A stretch of DNA of 62,770 nucleotides from assembly GCA_020630975.1 (NCBI GenBank), contig JAHDID010000016.1, positions 54,720 through 117,489 on the forward strand, written 5' to 3'. Shown in pieces: positions 8,501 through 17,330 of the stretch (position 1 is its first letter; every line of letters starts with the position of its first letter). Made by a program: the position numbers and the translations under genes. Source of the stretch: Verrucomicrobiota bacterium. GTDB lineage: Bacteria; Verrucomicrobiota; Verrucomicrobiia; Verrucomicrobiales; DEV007. Under the pieces are notes generated by a model. It had not been told where the DNA came from. It did not search any database and saw only the letters and a program-made list of their open reading frames with translations.

Positions 8501-9394
8501 ATGAATCCTCATCACCTCGAGTTGTTCTATTTCGTCGCCAAATATCAAGGCATCACCGAAGCCGTGCGCAAGATGCCGTACGGCATCCAGCAGCCAGCTG
8601 TCAGCGGCCAGATCCTGCAGCTCGAGGAGAGCCTGGGCGTAAAGCTATTTCGTAGGCGTCCCTTCTCGCTGACACCGGCCGGAGCCGATCTATACGCCTA
8701 CATCGAGCCATTTTTCTCCAAGATGGACGAGGTAGCCGAGCGTCTCAGCGGGCAGGAGAGCCAGCACTTGCGTCTCGCTGCCAATGCCTCGGCCCTCACA
8801 CATCACCTGCCAGCTGTGCTCCAGCGCCTGCGCGATACCAGCCCCGAGGGCCTGCGCCTGACACTGAAGGAACTCACCGCCACCGCAGTGGAAAGCGCCC
8901 TACTCAAGCATGAGGCCGATGTGGCGATAGCAGTGCTGCATCGCAAACCCGCAGCCGGTATCCGCACCATCAAGCTACTCGAGCTGCCTCTCGTGATTCT
9001 CGCCCCTGCTGCCTGCCCCTACGAAAAATTTCGCGACATCGCCAAAGCCGCTATCGGCGGGCGCATCCAAGAGGCCCTGATTTCTCTGCCCCCGCAGGAA
9101 GCCGTCAGCGAGACCTTTCAGCGAGGTCTCGCAAAACTCGACCTGAGCTGGGAGCCGACTATGGAGGTCAGTGAGATCAGTGTGATCGAGAGCTATGTGG
9201 AGAAAGGCTTCGGCCTGGGGCTAGGCGTCGACATCCCCGGCGTAGAACTGCCCGCCGATCTAAAGGCCATCCCTTTCCCAAAAACCTATCCCACCGTATC
9301 GCTCGGTGCTCTACACAGCGGCGATCTCAAACCCATCGCCGCGAGATTTGTGGAGCTGGTGCAACAGTACGCGGATAGTCTGAAGGGCGAGTAA
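8501..9394 (+). CDS. LysR-type transcriptional regulator
   Basis: The 297-residue protein has an N-terminal winged helix-turn-helix (about residues 3-62, with the recognition helix near QQPAVSGQILQLEESLG and the wing FRRRPFSLTPAG). A periplasmic-binding-like effector domain follows from about 90. The N-terminus MNPHHLELFYFVAKY is typical of LysR proteins. It probably binds DNA as a tetramer; targets and ligand cannot be read from context. A sulfatase follows on the same strand after a 163-base gap, and the 21-bp array precedes it. Confidence 0.9.
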   Translation: MNPHHLELFYFVAKYQGITEAVRKMPYGIQQPAVSGQILQLEESLGVKLFRRRPFSLTPAGADLYAYIEPFFSKMDEVAERLSGQESQHLRLAANASALTHHLPAVLQRLRDTSPEGLRLTLKELTATAVESALLKHEADVAIAVLHRKPAAGIRTIKLLELPLVILAPAACPYEKFRDIAKAAIGGRIQEALISLPPQEAVSETFQRGLAKLDLSWEPTMEVSEISVIESYVEKGFGLGLGVDIPGVELPADLKAIPFPKTYPTVSLGALHSGDLKPIAARFVELVQQYADSLKGE

Positions 9395-9435
9395 CAGCGG
9401 GCGTAGGCTGTAGGCTCAAGAAGTGCTGAATGGCA

Positions 9436-9536
9436 ATTGTCGAACAGGCTAGTGTTGATTGTTGAGGTCTTCTCGAAGGGCGAAACAGCAATGCATACTT
9501 CAACAATAGACAATCGACAATAGACTGTTCGACAAT
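9436..9536. repeat. Compound inverted repeat before the sulfatase
   Basis: Outer arms ATTGTCGAACAG (9436-9447) and CTGTTCGACAAT (9525-9536) are perfect complements. Inner arms ATTGTTGA (9458-9465) and TCAACAAT (9500-9507) also pair. The intervening DNA has repeated ACAAT words. The structure spans about 100 bases, is non-coding, and ends 21 bases before the sulfatase start. It may be a small palindromic mobile element or a strong mRNA structure. Confidence 0.55.
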
Positions 9537-9557
9537 CATCAATCCCCTCATCCCAAA

Positions 9558-11108
9558 ATGCACCGCCTCTACCTACTCACTCTCACCCTAGTCCTGACTA
9601 GCCTGCTACCCATAGCAAGAGCAGCAGAGTCGCCGCGCCCGAATGTCCTCCTGATCACAGCAGACGACTTGGGTTGGGATTCGCTAGGCTGCACTGGCAA
9701 TCCCCTGCCGGGTATCACTCCACACCTCGACCAGCTCGCAGACGAAGGGCTCCTCATCCATCAGGGTCACATCGTCACGCCCATCTGCGGGCCTTCGCGA
9801 GAGGCGATCTATACAGAACTCTATCCGCAGAGCTCTGGCTACATGGGCCACGGCACGCAGCCACCTAGCTGGTGGCTGGCTAGAGAGGGCAATCACAAAC
9901 CACAAACCTCGATCACTACCGAGCTCCAAAAAGCTGGCTACTTCACCGGGCTCGTCGGCAAACACGGCTCCACGGCCTGTCAGTTTAGCAGCCCACCGAT
10001 CGGCGATAATGCCAGCACTGGCATGGGCCGATCGCCGGCGAGATACTACGAGCACATCGACAGCCTCATTCAGAAAGCCAAAGCCGCTGGCAAACCATTC
10101 TTCATCTCTGCCAATACTCACGATCCACACCGCTACTGGGCCCAGCATCCATCCGAGACCCCTCAGTGGATCGCACAATCCATGGGCTCGTCCAGCCGCT
10201 GGCAGCCACTGACCAATGGCAAACCCTACCCCGATCCCGCCAAGACATTCGATCCGGCCGACTGCCCGCTCCCAGCCTCCTACCCACAGGACTCCCGCCT
10301 ACGTGAGCCTCTATCCTACTACTATGGCTCGGTCCACCGCATGGACCAGGTGGTCGGCGAGATCCTCCGCGCCCTAGATGAACATGGGCTGGCAGACGAC
10401 ACTCTCACCATCTTTCTCTCCGATCATGGCCTCGCCTGGGAGCTGAGCAAATGGTCTCTCTACCCAGCTGGTACTCGCACGCCGATCATCCTCAAATGGC
10501 CTGCTCACATCACGCCTGCCACAGTCGACGATCGCTCCATCGTCTCGGCCGCCGACCTAGCACCGACCATCGCCGAAGCCTGCGGCCTAGCCCCTCTGCC
10601 GGATATCGATGGCCTCTCCTTTTGGCCCCGCGTGATCGGCAAAACACCCGTCGGCCCACGCGCAGCGGCCTTCTCCTGCTTCAACTACATGAACAATCGC
10701 GACGAGCAGTCTCCCGACTACCTCGCCGACGAGCAATACCGCCCCTCTCGCGCCCTGAGCACCGCCCGATATACCTACGTCTGGAATGGCTGGTCCGATG
10801 GCCAAACCACTACCCCACCATCCATGGGCACAGAGCTAATCAACCTACTACTCGACGCAAATAAAAACGCCGAAGACACCATCTACCCAAGCTACAAAGC
10901 TCGAGCCCTATTCATCAAACAAAAAACCAAAGAAGAACTCTACGATACCCTGACCGATCCCGGCTGCCTAAAGAACCTAGTCAATGGCAGCGGGTATCAG
11001 AAACAGTTACAGAGTTTCAGGGCGCAAATGGTAGAGATTCTAGAAAAAACAGGTGATCACGAACTGCAGAATTACCAAGCATTCCTAGACAACCCTCCCC
11101 CTATGTAG
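9558..11108 (+). CDS. Secreted sulfatase (type I, formylglycine-dependent)
   Basis: This is a 516-residue arylsulfatase-family (S1) protein with a signal peptide (about 1-23, ending RAAES). Metal-binding Asp residues are at ADD (36-37). The C-x-P-S-R site is CGPSR (C77 to R81), where Cys77 would become formylglycine. Later motifs are GLVGKHG and LSDHG. It is expected to remove sulfate esters from a polysaccharide or other substrate outside the cytoplasm; the substrate cannot be read. An FGly-generating enzyme is not in the window. The stop codon overlaps the GTAG foot of a REP-like hairpin. Confidence 0.92.
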   Translation: MHRLYLLTLTLVLTSLLPIARAAESPRPNVLLITADDLGWDSLGCTGNPLPGITPHLDQLADEGLLIHQGHIVTPICGPSREAIYTELYPQSSGYMGHGTQPPSWWLAREGNHKPQTSITTELQKAGYFTGLVGKHGSTACQFSSPPIGDNASTGMGRSPARYYEHIDSLIQKAKAAGKPFFISANTHDPHRYWAQHPSETPQWIAQSMGSSSRWQPLTNGKPYPDPAKTFDPADCPLPASYPQDSRLREPLSYYYGSVHRMDQVVGEILRALDEHGLADDTLTIFLSDHGLAWELSKWSLYPAGTRTPIILKWPAHITPATVDDRSIVSAADLAPTIAEACGLAPLPDIDGLSFWPRVIGKTPVGPRAAAFSCFNYMNNRDEQSPDYLADEQYRPSRALSTARYTYVWNGWSDGQTTTPPSMGTELINLLLDANKNAEDTIYPSYKARALFIKQKTKEELYDTLTDPGCLKNLVNGSGYQKQLQSFRAQMVEILEKTGDHELQNYQAFLDNPPPM

Positions 11109-11201
11109 GGTCAGCCTTTAGCTGACCGGCTTCCCACAGCCTACAGTCCCATAATTTCACCCAATGGCTCAAGCAGTCCGGCGGTTACAAACCGCCGCTC
11201 C
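11105..11201. repeat. REP-like inverted twin
   Basis: GTAG (11105-11108, sharing the sulfatase stop) is followed by stem GGTCAGC, loop CTTTA, GCTGACC (11121-11127). A second hairpin, GGCGGTT (11180-11186), ACA, AACCGCC (11190-11196), has CTCC at 11198-11201, that is GGAG on the minus strand. GTAG and GGAG are the two foot sequences described for REP elements. The pair occupies the gap between convergent genes and may terminate both. Confidence 0.6.
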
Positions 11202-11227
11202 CAGTAGCACAATTTGTAAATCTCAAT

Positions 11228-12391
11228 TTACTCGCCGATCAATCTAGCAACTGGAGCATTAATAGGCAACCCTGCGGGATCTTGCAGCAAAGGACGCACC
11301 CCTATCGCCACGTGTTTACCTCCAACCAATTGCCCTCCTATCACAACCGTGTGACCATCCCAAACGGTTGTCCTTTCACTAGCCAAAACAGGTCCTTCAA
11401 AATCTCTGGGAAGCAGCTGCATATCGACCGCTCGATCGTCAGGCCCTAACACCGCTTCCACACCCAAAGCAATGCCATCTGCCGAAAAAATCGCCGACTC
11501 ACCAGATCGCACGATGATCGGATTGGGCTTGGTGAATTGAAACCCATACAAATCAGCAAGACTGTCCTCCCACTCCGAATAAACCCTTTCGTTCATACAG
11601 ATCGCCATCATATTCTGCTCGATTTTCGCTTTCACATCGCCCGCCAAGAAATCCTCCACATCTTCCCATCTCTCGAATCTTTCTGAAAAAGCACTCACCC
11701 CTCCATTTGTGGAGGGTGCTCCGATCAGCGACTCATCTGCAGTAAAAATCCGCACGGTTAGATAGATTTGCACTTTCACTTCTTCACTTAGGCTTGTGAC
11801 ATATGCCTCCACGAGCTGCATCTGACCTGCAAAATTCTTCACTATTAATGTAGAAGTTACAGGATTGTAGATCGCAGTTGATCCTGGAGGAAATGTAACA
11901 CCGGCAGCTTCTAAAACCATTTTTGCGGTTCTTTTAAGATGTATCCGTCCTAGCGATTCGGCGTCCTCAGTCTCGATTAGAAAAGTAGGAGGCACGGTAT
12001 ACTGATTCGTGAACATCATTTCTTTATTAACACTTTGGCCCACTACGACGGCATGATCATCAACCTCATAATAAAGCTGCGCCAAATTGATCGTATAGCG
12101 CAACACTTCTCGCAGAGTAACATTCGACAGCTTTAAAGAGATAGGCACCTGCTTAGCCTCATCATCAACTCGCAACACAATATTGATCCCTTCATCCTTA
12201 GGGTCTAGCTGAACCGAATGCCATTGGATCCGTTTAATCACATCCCTCAAAGGCATTTCCGAAACTTCAAACGACGGGATGACGATATTCTCCAACAAAC
12301 CATCTATTTCTCGAAGCTCTTTCTCATCCTCCGAAAAACCAAACGACAGCCCAATCAAAAACACACAAAGCGCGAGGGATAAACGATACAT
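11228..12391 (-). CDS. Exported protein with STN/secretin N-domains but no secretin pore
   Basis: From ATG 12391 the protein is about 387 residues with a signal peptide (MYRLSLALCVFLIGLSFGFS). Residues about 40-110 resemble the STN/secretin short domain (VPISLKLSNVTLREVLRYTI). About 150-210 resembles a secretin N domain (TSTLIVKNFAGQMQLVEAYV). The C-terminal third includes a VIGGQ-like segment reminiscent of the start of a secretin domain, but the full pore is missing. Such orphan N-domain proteins are common in Verrucomicrobiota and Planctomycetota with no defined role. An upstream in-frame ATG at 12427 would precede the signal peptide with a basic leader; I prefer 12391. It lies 38 bases after the AraC gene on the same strand. 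Confidence 0.7.
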   Translation of the reverse strand: MYRLSLALCVFLIGLSFGFSEDEKELREIDGLLENIVIPSFEVSEMPLRDVIKRIQWHSVQLDPKDEGINIVLRVDDEAKQVPISLKLSNVTLREVLRYTINLAQLYYEVDDHAVVVGQSVNKEMMFTNQYTVPPTFLIETEDAESLGRIHLKRTAKMVLEAAGVTFPPGSTAIYNPVTSTLIVKNFAGQMQLVEAYVTSLSEEVKVQIYLTVRIFTADESLIGAPSTNGGVSAFSERFERWEDVEDFLAGDVKAKIEQNMMAICMNERVYSEWEDSLADLYGFQFTKPNPIIVRSGESAIFSADGIALGVEAVLGPDDRAVDMQLLPRDFEGPVLASERTTVWDGHTVVIGGQLVGGKHVAIGVRPLLQDPAGLPINAPVARLIGE

Positions 12392-12429
12392 AGCTCGACT
12401 ATAGAATCTCGACCTCGCCGCAGGCAAGC

Positions 12430-13320
12430 TTATTCCCGCTGCTTCGCCTCATCTCGAGGGCTCTGGCCGGTCACTCTCTTAAACACCGTCGCGAAATACT
12501 GACTCGACGAAAATCCCAAAGCCATCGCCACTTCAGTGATACTCTTTCCGCCGCTAGCTAGCAGCGCCTGAGCCGCCTGTACCCGACGGCGAGTGATGTA
12601 GTCGTGAGGCGCACAACCAACCACTTCTCGAAACTGCTTGCGAAAGGCCGACTCACTGAGCCCAGCCACTCGAGCCAGATGCTGAATACTCGGCGGCTCT
12701 TCGAGGGACTGGTGTATGGCCTTGATACTCCGGTCGATGCCAATAGGGGCACTCACCACCGGTTTCAGAGCCTGATAGTCGCGGAGGATAGCGATCAACA
12801 AACCATGTAGTGCCGCTCGGCAAGCTACCCGCGCGTAGTCACCCCGCTGATGATGCTCGGCCAACATCTGCGCAAATCCCTCGCGAACGGCTGGCGATAC
12901 AGCAAAGGCGCGGTGCTCCAATGCGGCGAAGGCTTCGCCTAATTGAGCGATATCACTCGGTCCTCCAGCCTCATCTGGAAACGTCAGCCTCATCCAGTAG
13001 TGCTCACAGGGCTCCAGCACCCCAGTCGTACTGCCATGCGTCTCTCCCGGAGCGATGATCAAAATCATCCCCGAACGCAGATCATACGTCCGATCCTCCA
13101 CCCACCAGCTCAGCTCACCACTCACGATGTAATGGATCTCATACTCACCAGGGTGTGAGTCGGCCAAAAGTGCCCCCTCAAACGCACTGCTAAACCGCAG
13201 CCACCCGATGATACTCAGCTCCGGCAGCAAGCAATCGGCCCCCTCGTGGCTCTCGTGATGCCGCCCTGGTCCGACAGCAAAGTCCTCCCACACATCGGAT
13301 ACTGGACCTGATAGTTTCAC
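12430..13320 (-). CDS. AraC-family transcriptional regulator
   Basis: The 296-residue protein has an N-terminal cupin-like sensor (about residues 40-110, with EIHYIVSGELSWWVEDRTY and APGETHGS) typical of sugar-responsive AraC proteins. The C-terminal double helix-turn-helix (about 190-290) contains HLARVAGLSESAFRKQF and EVAMALGFSSSQYFATVFKR. It is divergent from the 1273-residue ThuA/cytochrome gene across a 126-base gap. That position suggests it controls that gene and perhaps the GH130 locus beyond, as well as itself. Confidence 0.92.
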   Translation of the reverse strand: MKLSGPVSDVWEDFAVGPGRHHESHEGADCLLPELSIIGWLRFSSAFEGALLADSHPGEYEIHYIVSGELSWWVEDRTYDLRSGMILIIAPGETHGSTTGVLEPCEHYWMRLTFPDEAGGPSDIAQLGEAFAALEHRAFAVSPAVREGFAQMLAEHHQRGDYARVACRAALHGLLIAILRDYQALKPVVSAPIGIDRSIKAIHQSLEEPPSIQHLARVAGLSESAFRKQFREVVGCAPHDYITRRRVQAAQALLASGGKSITEVAMALGFSSSQYFATVFKRVTGQSPRDEAKQRE

Positions 13321-13446
13321 GGATTATGTATGACTTTCGATTCCATTTCAGAGCTAAATTCGTTCATTTTTTTGATTATGTTTGAAAATCGATTTTAACG
13401 CAAATCGAAAGATCTTCCCTCAATAGTCTGGCAGGATAGAGACGTT
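13321..13446. promoter_or_regulatory. Divergent intergenic region, araC / ThuA-cytochrome gene
   Basis: The 126-base gap is AT-rich and contains GAAAATCGATTTT-like symmetry near 13383-13396 and a second AAATCGAAAGATC near 13402-13414. These could be half-sites for the divergent AraC regulator. No promoter can be assigned with confidence. Confidence 0.35.
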
Positions 13447-16400
13447 GTGAAATTGATGCCCTTTTTTCGTCTCGCTCTTCTACTCTGCCTGCCATGCCTG
13501 TCGCTCGCAGAGCCTGCCTCGGATCCAGAGATCGATCTGATCCGACAGGCCATGCCCGGCGCGGTCCCCGCACCACAGCAGCCGCACAAAGTACTGGTCT
13601 ACTCCAAGCCTTGGGGATTTCCCCATGCCTCCATCAAGATCGGCAAAAAGATGATGCAGGTGATGGCCGACGAGTCGGGGCTGTTCGAAGTGACCATCAG
13701 CGACGATCTCGCCCACTTCGCTCCCGAGCGCTTGGCGGAGTATGATGCTGTGTGCCTAAACAATACCACTCACCTGCAAAAGGGATTCGTAAAACCCGCC
13801 ATCCGCCAAAGCCTACTCGATTTCGTCAAAAACGGTGGTGGGCTAGTCGCTATCCACTCAGCCACCGATGGCGGCTGGCCCGAGTACACCGACATGATCG
13901 GCGGTAATTTCGATGGCCACCCCTGGGGCGCAGGCGGCACCTGGTCGATCGCCAATGAAGATCCAGATCACCCCATCGTGCGCGATGTCTATGGCGGCAA
14001 GCCTTTCCTACTAAAGGACGAACTCTATCAGTACAAAGCCTTCGACCGCAGCAAGGTGCGCGTGCTGCTATCGGTAGACATGACCGCCTTTCAAAACCTC
14101 GGTCGCGGCGAAAAGCGTGCCGATGGCGACTACGCGCTGGCCTGGGTGCGAGACTATGGTCAGGGGCGCGTGTTCGTCTCCTCTCTCGGTCACAACAAGG
14201 AAATCTTCTACCACCCCGAAATCCTCAAAATGTGGGTCGAGGGCTTTCGTTTCGTTCTGGGTGAAACCGATGTCGACACCACACCCCTCGCCAAACCTGA
14301 ACTCAGTCAGACCGACTCATCCAGCCAGCGGCACGAAGCCCGAGTGCGCACACCAGAGGAGAGTCTGGCAGAATTCGAAATCCAAGACGATGGCTACTAC
14401 ATCGAAGTCGTGGCCGCCGAGCCTCTCGTCGACCAGCCTGTACTCTGCACCTGGGATGGCGATGGCAATCTATACGTAGCCGAGATGGCCACCTACATGA
14501 ATGACATCGCCGGTAGCGATACCCTCACCCAGCGCAGCCAGGTGGTCCGCCTGGAGGATACCGATGGCGATTGCCGCATGGATAAGCGCATCATATTCGC
14601 CAAAGACCTCAAGCTACCCCGCGTCATCCTACCACTAGACGATCGCATCCTCATCGGCGAGACCGATACCAACGATCTCTATGCCTACCGCGATACCGAT
14701 GGCGATGGCGTGGCCGACGAGCGCGAACTCTGGTGGCAGGGCGGCAACCGCGGCGGCAATCTCGAGCACCAGCACAGCGGTCTGATCTGGGCCATGGACA
14801 ACTGGATCTACTCCACCAAAAGCAACTACCGTCTACGCTACCAAAATGGTAAAGTGATCAAGCAAACGATCAATAATGACCAAGGTCAATGGGGACTGAC
14901 GCAGGATAATGTGGGCAAAGTCGTCTACGTCGATGCCGGCTCGGGTAGAGGGCCAGTGCATCACCTATTCCCGAGTATCTACACCACCTGGGAGCCCGAA
15001 TGGGCAGAGGAAGAGAGCTTTCGACAGACCTATGCGATCGATAATATCTTCGATTCCCACTCCGGCTTTTCTGCCATGACTGACACCGGCGGCAACAAAG
15101 GCTTCACTTCTGCCTGCGGACAATCTGTATTTCGTGGCGACCGCCTCCCCGCCGACATGCAGGGCGATCTATTCTTTGGCGAACCTGTCGGCAGACTGCT
15201 CCGCCGCTCCAGATGGGTAAAGGACGATATGGGCCGCCGGGTGCTAAAGAATATCTACCCAGGCAAAGAATTCATCCGCAGCACCGATGCCAATTTCCGC
15301 CCTGTCAATTCCGCCACCGGGCCAGATGGCACTCTATACATGGTCGACATGCAGCAGGGCATCATCCAGGAGTCTGCCTGGGTTCCCGAGGGGTCTTTCA
15401 TCCACCGAGCGATCAAATGGTATGGCCTCGACCAAAACATCCACAACGGTAGGATCTACCGCATCCGCCACAAAGACTACGAACTAGGCGAGCGCCCTCA
15501 GTTGCTTTCCAAGACCCCAGCACAGCTGATCGAATACCTCAGCCACCCCAACGGCTGGTGGCGCGACGAGGCCCAGAAGCTCATCGTGCTAAAAGGCGAC
15601 ACCTCCATCGTCCCACAGCTACAGCAGATCGTAGCCAGCGACAGCTCGGACTACGGCCGCCTGCATGCGCTATGGACCCTAGAAGGACTCGATGCGATCA
15701 ACATGAACTATCTACAGACCGCATTCGACAATACGGATGCCAACGTCAGAGCTGCCGCTGTGCGCATGAGCGAGCGCTATTTCCACAAGGACATCTCTCT
15801 ATTATCAAAGCTAGAGCCTCTCGCCGACGATCCGCACCACGATGTAGTGATCCAGCTACTGCTCTCGATGAGCACTCTAGTGACGCCGGAGACTCGAGCC
15901 CTAGCCGAAAAAGTCCTAACCGCGCACCCTACGAATACCTACTTAACCGAGATCGATCAGGAACTAAACAAAACGTGGTTCGCCGAGCAGGCAGAGAAAG
16001 CCGCTATGGCAGCCATGGCGGCAGAGGAGCGCGAGCTAATGACCGCCGGCAAGGCACACTACGCAGCCCTATGCCTATCCTGCCACGGGCCAGATGGCCA
16101 GGGCTCGCCCAATCCTGCGCTGAAAGATGGCACCATGGCTCCCTCTTTCGTCGGTAGCCCACGAGTCCTCGGAGCTAAGAGCACCCTCGCGCGTATCGCT
16201 CTCGATGGACTGAGCGGACCTATCGATGGCAAAACCTACCCAGGCGGCATCATGGTGCCTCTAAAAGCGAATGACGACCACTATATCGCCTCAGTGCTGA
16301 CCTACATCCGCAATAGCTTCGGCAATGAAGCTGAAATGATCACCGAAGCCGAAGTAGCCGCCGTGCGCAATGACACCAAGGATAGAAACGCACCCTATAC

Positions 16401-17268
16401 CCAAGAGGAACTCGAGCGCATCATGCTAAATGCCGAGTGCCCTCCCAGCCTCTGGACCATCACCACCACTCACCGCCAAGAAGACGCCCACTACCTAGCC
16501 GATGGCGATGATGAAACCCACTGGTGGTCGAAGCATGAGCAGAATAAAGATATGGCCATCGAGGTGGAATTCCCCCACCCGAGAAATCTCGACCACATTC
16601 TAGTCGAAGCTCGTCACGGCACCGATTTCCCTACCAAGATGGCTATCGAATTCTCTACCGATGGCCAAACCTGGGATCACAAAATCGTCGCTGATGGAGC
16701 CAACGAATTCTCACTGGACTTTGATCAACTGGTAGCTCGCAAAGTAAAGCTATCCATCACCGAACCGAAACCAAAGTGGTGGCAGATCGCCAACCTAGAG
16801 ATAACAGGCCCCACCGAGTCCGATATCGAAAAATACCCAGAGGAAAAACGCGTTTACCTGACGATAGAAGATGCCACTAGCCTCAAACAAGGCTGGAGCG
16901 CTCCTAAGCAAAACAAATCGGTACTTGGCCAGACCCTCAATGTCGCAGGCCTCGAGTATCAGCACGGTATCGGTACCCACTCGGTAGGCGAGATCATATA
17001 TGATGTGGCCAACAAAGGTTATCAGCGGTTTTTCACCAAATGCGGCCCACAAGGCAATCGCGGTAAAGAAGTGATGACCTTCGAAGTCTATCTAGACGAC
17101 CGACAGGTACTCGACACTGGAGATATGCAAGCTGGCGATCCCGCCGAATACATCGATGTGAATCTGGATGGTGTGAAACAGCTCAAACTCATCGTAACCG
17201 CAGGCTCAGACAACGAGACCGCTCACGATCATGCCAACTGGGTAGACGCGTGTTTCATCACAGAATAG
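13447..17268 (+). CDS. ThuA / PQQ-like dehydrogenase / cytochrome c / F5-8C / NPCBM giant
   Basis: This 1273-residue exported protein has a signal peptide of about 20 residues (ending SLAEP). Domains in order are as follows. A ThuA-like domain lies at about 45-275 (KVLVYSKPWGFPH, then GGGLVAIHSATDGG). The verrucomicrobial/planctomycete membrane-bound dehydrogenase beta-propeller (Piru_Ver type) lies at about 300-680 (DGDGNLYVAEMATYMND). HEAT-like repeats follow at about 680-830. Next is cytochrome c with CLSCHG near 877-882. An F5/8-type sugar-binding domain lies at about 1000-1120, and an NPCBM carbohydrate-binding domain at 1130-1273 (YQHGIGTHSVGEI). It probably oxidises a sugar or polyol in the periplasm. 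Start GTG 13447; ATG 13456 is an alternative. Confidence 0.85.
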   Translation: MKLMPFFRLALLLCLPCLSLAEPASDPEIDLIRQAMPGAVPAPQQPHKVLVYSKPWGFPHASIKIGKKMMQVMADESGLFEVTISDDLAHFAPERLAEYDAVCLNNTTHLQKGFVKPAIRQSLLDFVKNGGGLVAIHSATDGGWPEYTDMIGGNFDGHPWGAGGTWSIANEDPDHPIVRDVYGGKPFLLKDELYQYKAFDRSKVRVLLSVDMTAFQNLGRGEKRADGDYALAWVRDYGQGRVFVSSLGHNKEIFYHPEILKMWVEGFRFVLGETDVDTTPLAKPELSQTDSSSQRHEARVRTPEESLAEFEIQDDGYYIEVVAAEPLVDQPVLCTWDGDGNLYVAEMATYMNDIAGSDTLTQRSQVVRLEDTDGDCRMDKRIIFAKDLKLPRVILPLDDRILIGETDTNDLYAYRDTDGDGVADERELWWQGGNRGGNLEHQHSGLIWAMDNWIYSTKSNYRLRYQNGKVIKQTINNDQGQWGLTQDNVGKVVYVDAGSGRGPVHHLFPSIYTTWEPEWAEEESFRQTYAIDNIFDSHSGFSAMTDTGGNKGFTSACGQSVFRGDRLPADMQGDLFFGEPVGRLLRRSRWVKDDMGRRVLKNIYPGKEFIRSTDANFRPVNSATGPDGTLYMVDMQQGIIQESAWVPEGSFIHRAIKWYGLDQNIHNGRIYRIRHKDYELGERPQLLSKTPAQLIEYLSHPNGWWRDEAQKLIVLKGDTSIVPQLQQIVASDSSDYGRLHALWTLEGLDAINMNYLQTAFDNTDANVRAAAVRMSERYFHKDISLLSKLEPLADDPHHDVVIQLLLSMSTLVTPETRALAEKVLTAHPTNTYLTEIDQELNKTWFAEQAEKAAMAAMAAEERELMTAGKAHYAALCLSCHGPDGQGSPNPALKDGTMAPSFVGSPRVLGAKSTLARIALDGLSGPIDGKTYPGGIMVPLKANDDHYIASVLTYIRNSFGNEAEMITEAEVAAVRNDTKDRNAPYTQEELERIMLNAECPPSLWTITTTHRQEDAHYLADGDDETHWWSKHEQNKDMAIEVEFPHPRNLDHILVEARHGTDFPTKMAIEFSTDGQTWDHKIVADGANEFSLDFDQLVARKVKLSITEPKPKWWQIANLEITGPTESDIEKYPEEKRVYLTIEDATSLKQGWSAPKQNKSVLGQTLNVAGLEYQHGIGTHSVGEIIYDVANKGYQRFFTKCGPQGNRGKEVMTFEVYLDDRQVLDTGDMQAGDPAEYIDVNLDGVKQLKLIVTAGSDNETAHDHANWVDACFITE

Positions 17269-17282
17269 ACCGAAGTCAGACG

Positions 17283-17315
17283 GATCAGCTTTTAGCTGAT
17301 CGACTTCCCTCCTAC
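17283..17315 (-). repeat. REP-like single hairpin before the GH130 gene
   Basis: GATCAGCT (17283-17290), TTT, AGCTGATC (17294-17301) is followed by GACTTCCCTCCTAC. On the minus strand this reads as a GTAGGAGGGAAGTC head followed by the hairpin. The hairpin core TCAGC-TTTA-GCTGA and the CTTCCC flank match the element at 11109-11135, so they are dispersed relatives. It lies 16 bases before the GH130 ATG. Confidence 0.6.
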
Positions 17316-17330
17316 CGGAAAAAAACAACC

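Noticed and set aside
9684-10178. Long open frames within the sulfatase gene on the opposite strand
   Set aside because: Shadows of a strongly supported gene in codon-biased DNA.
17250-17330. Upstream start of the GH130 gene at 17250
   Set aside because: It would overlap the preceding gene and include a hairpin; the peptide does not resemble a signal or the family.
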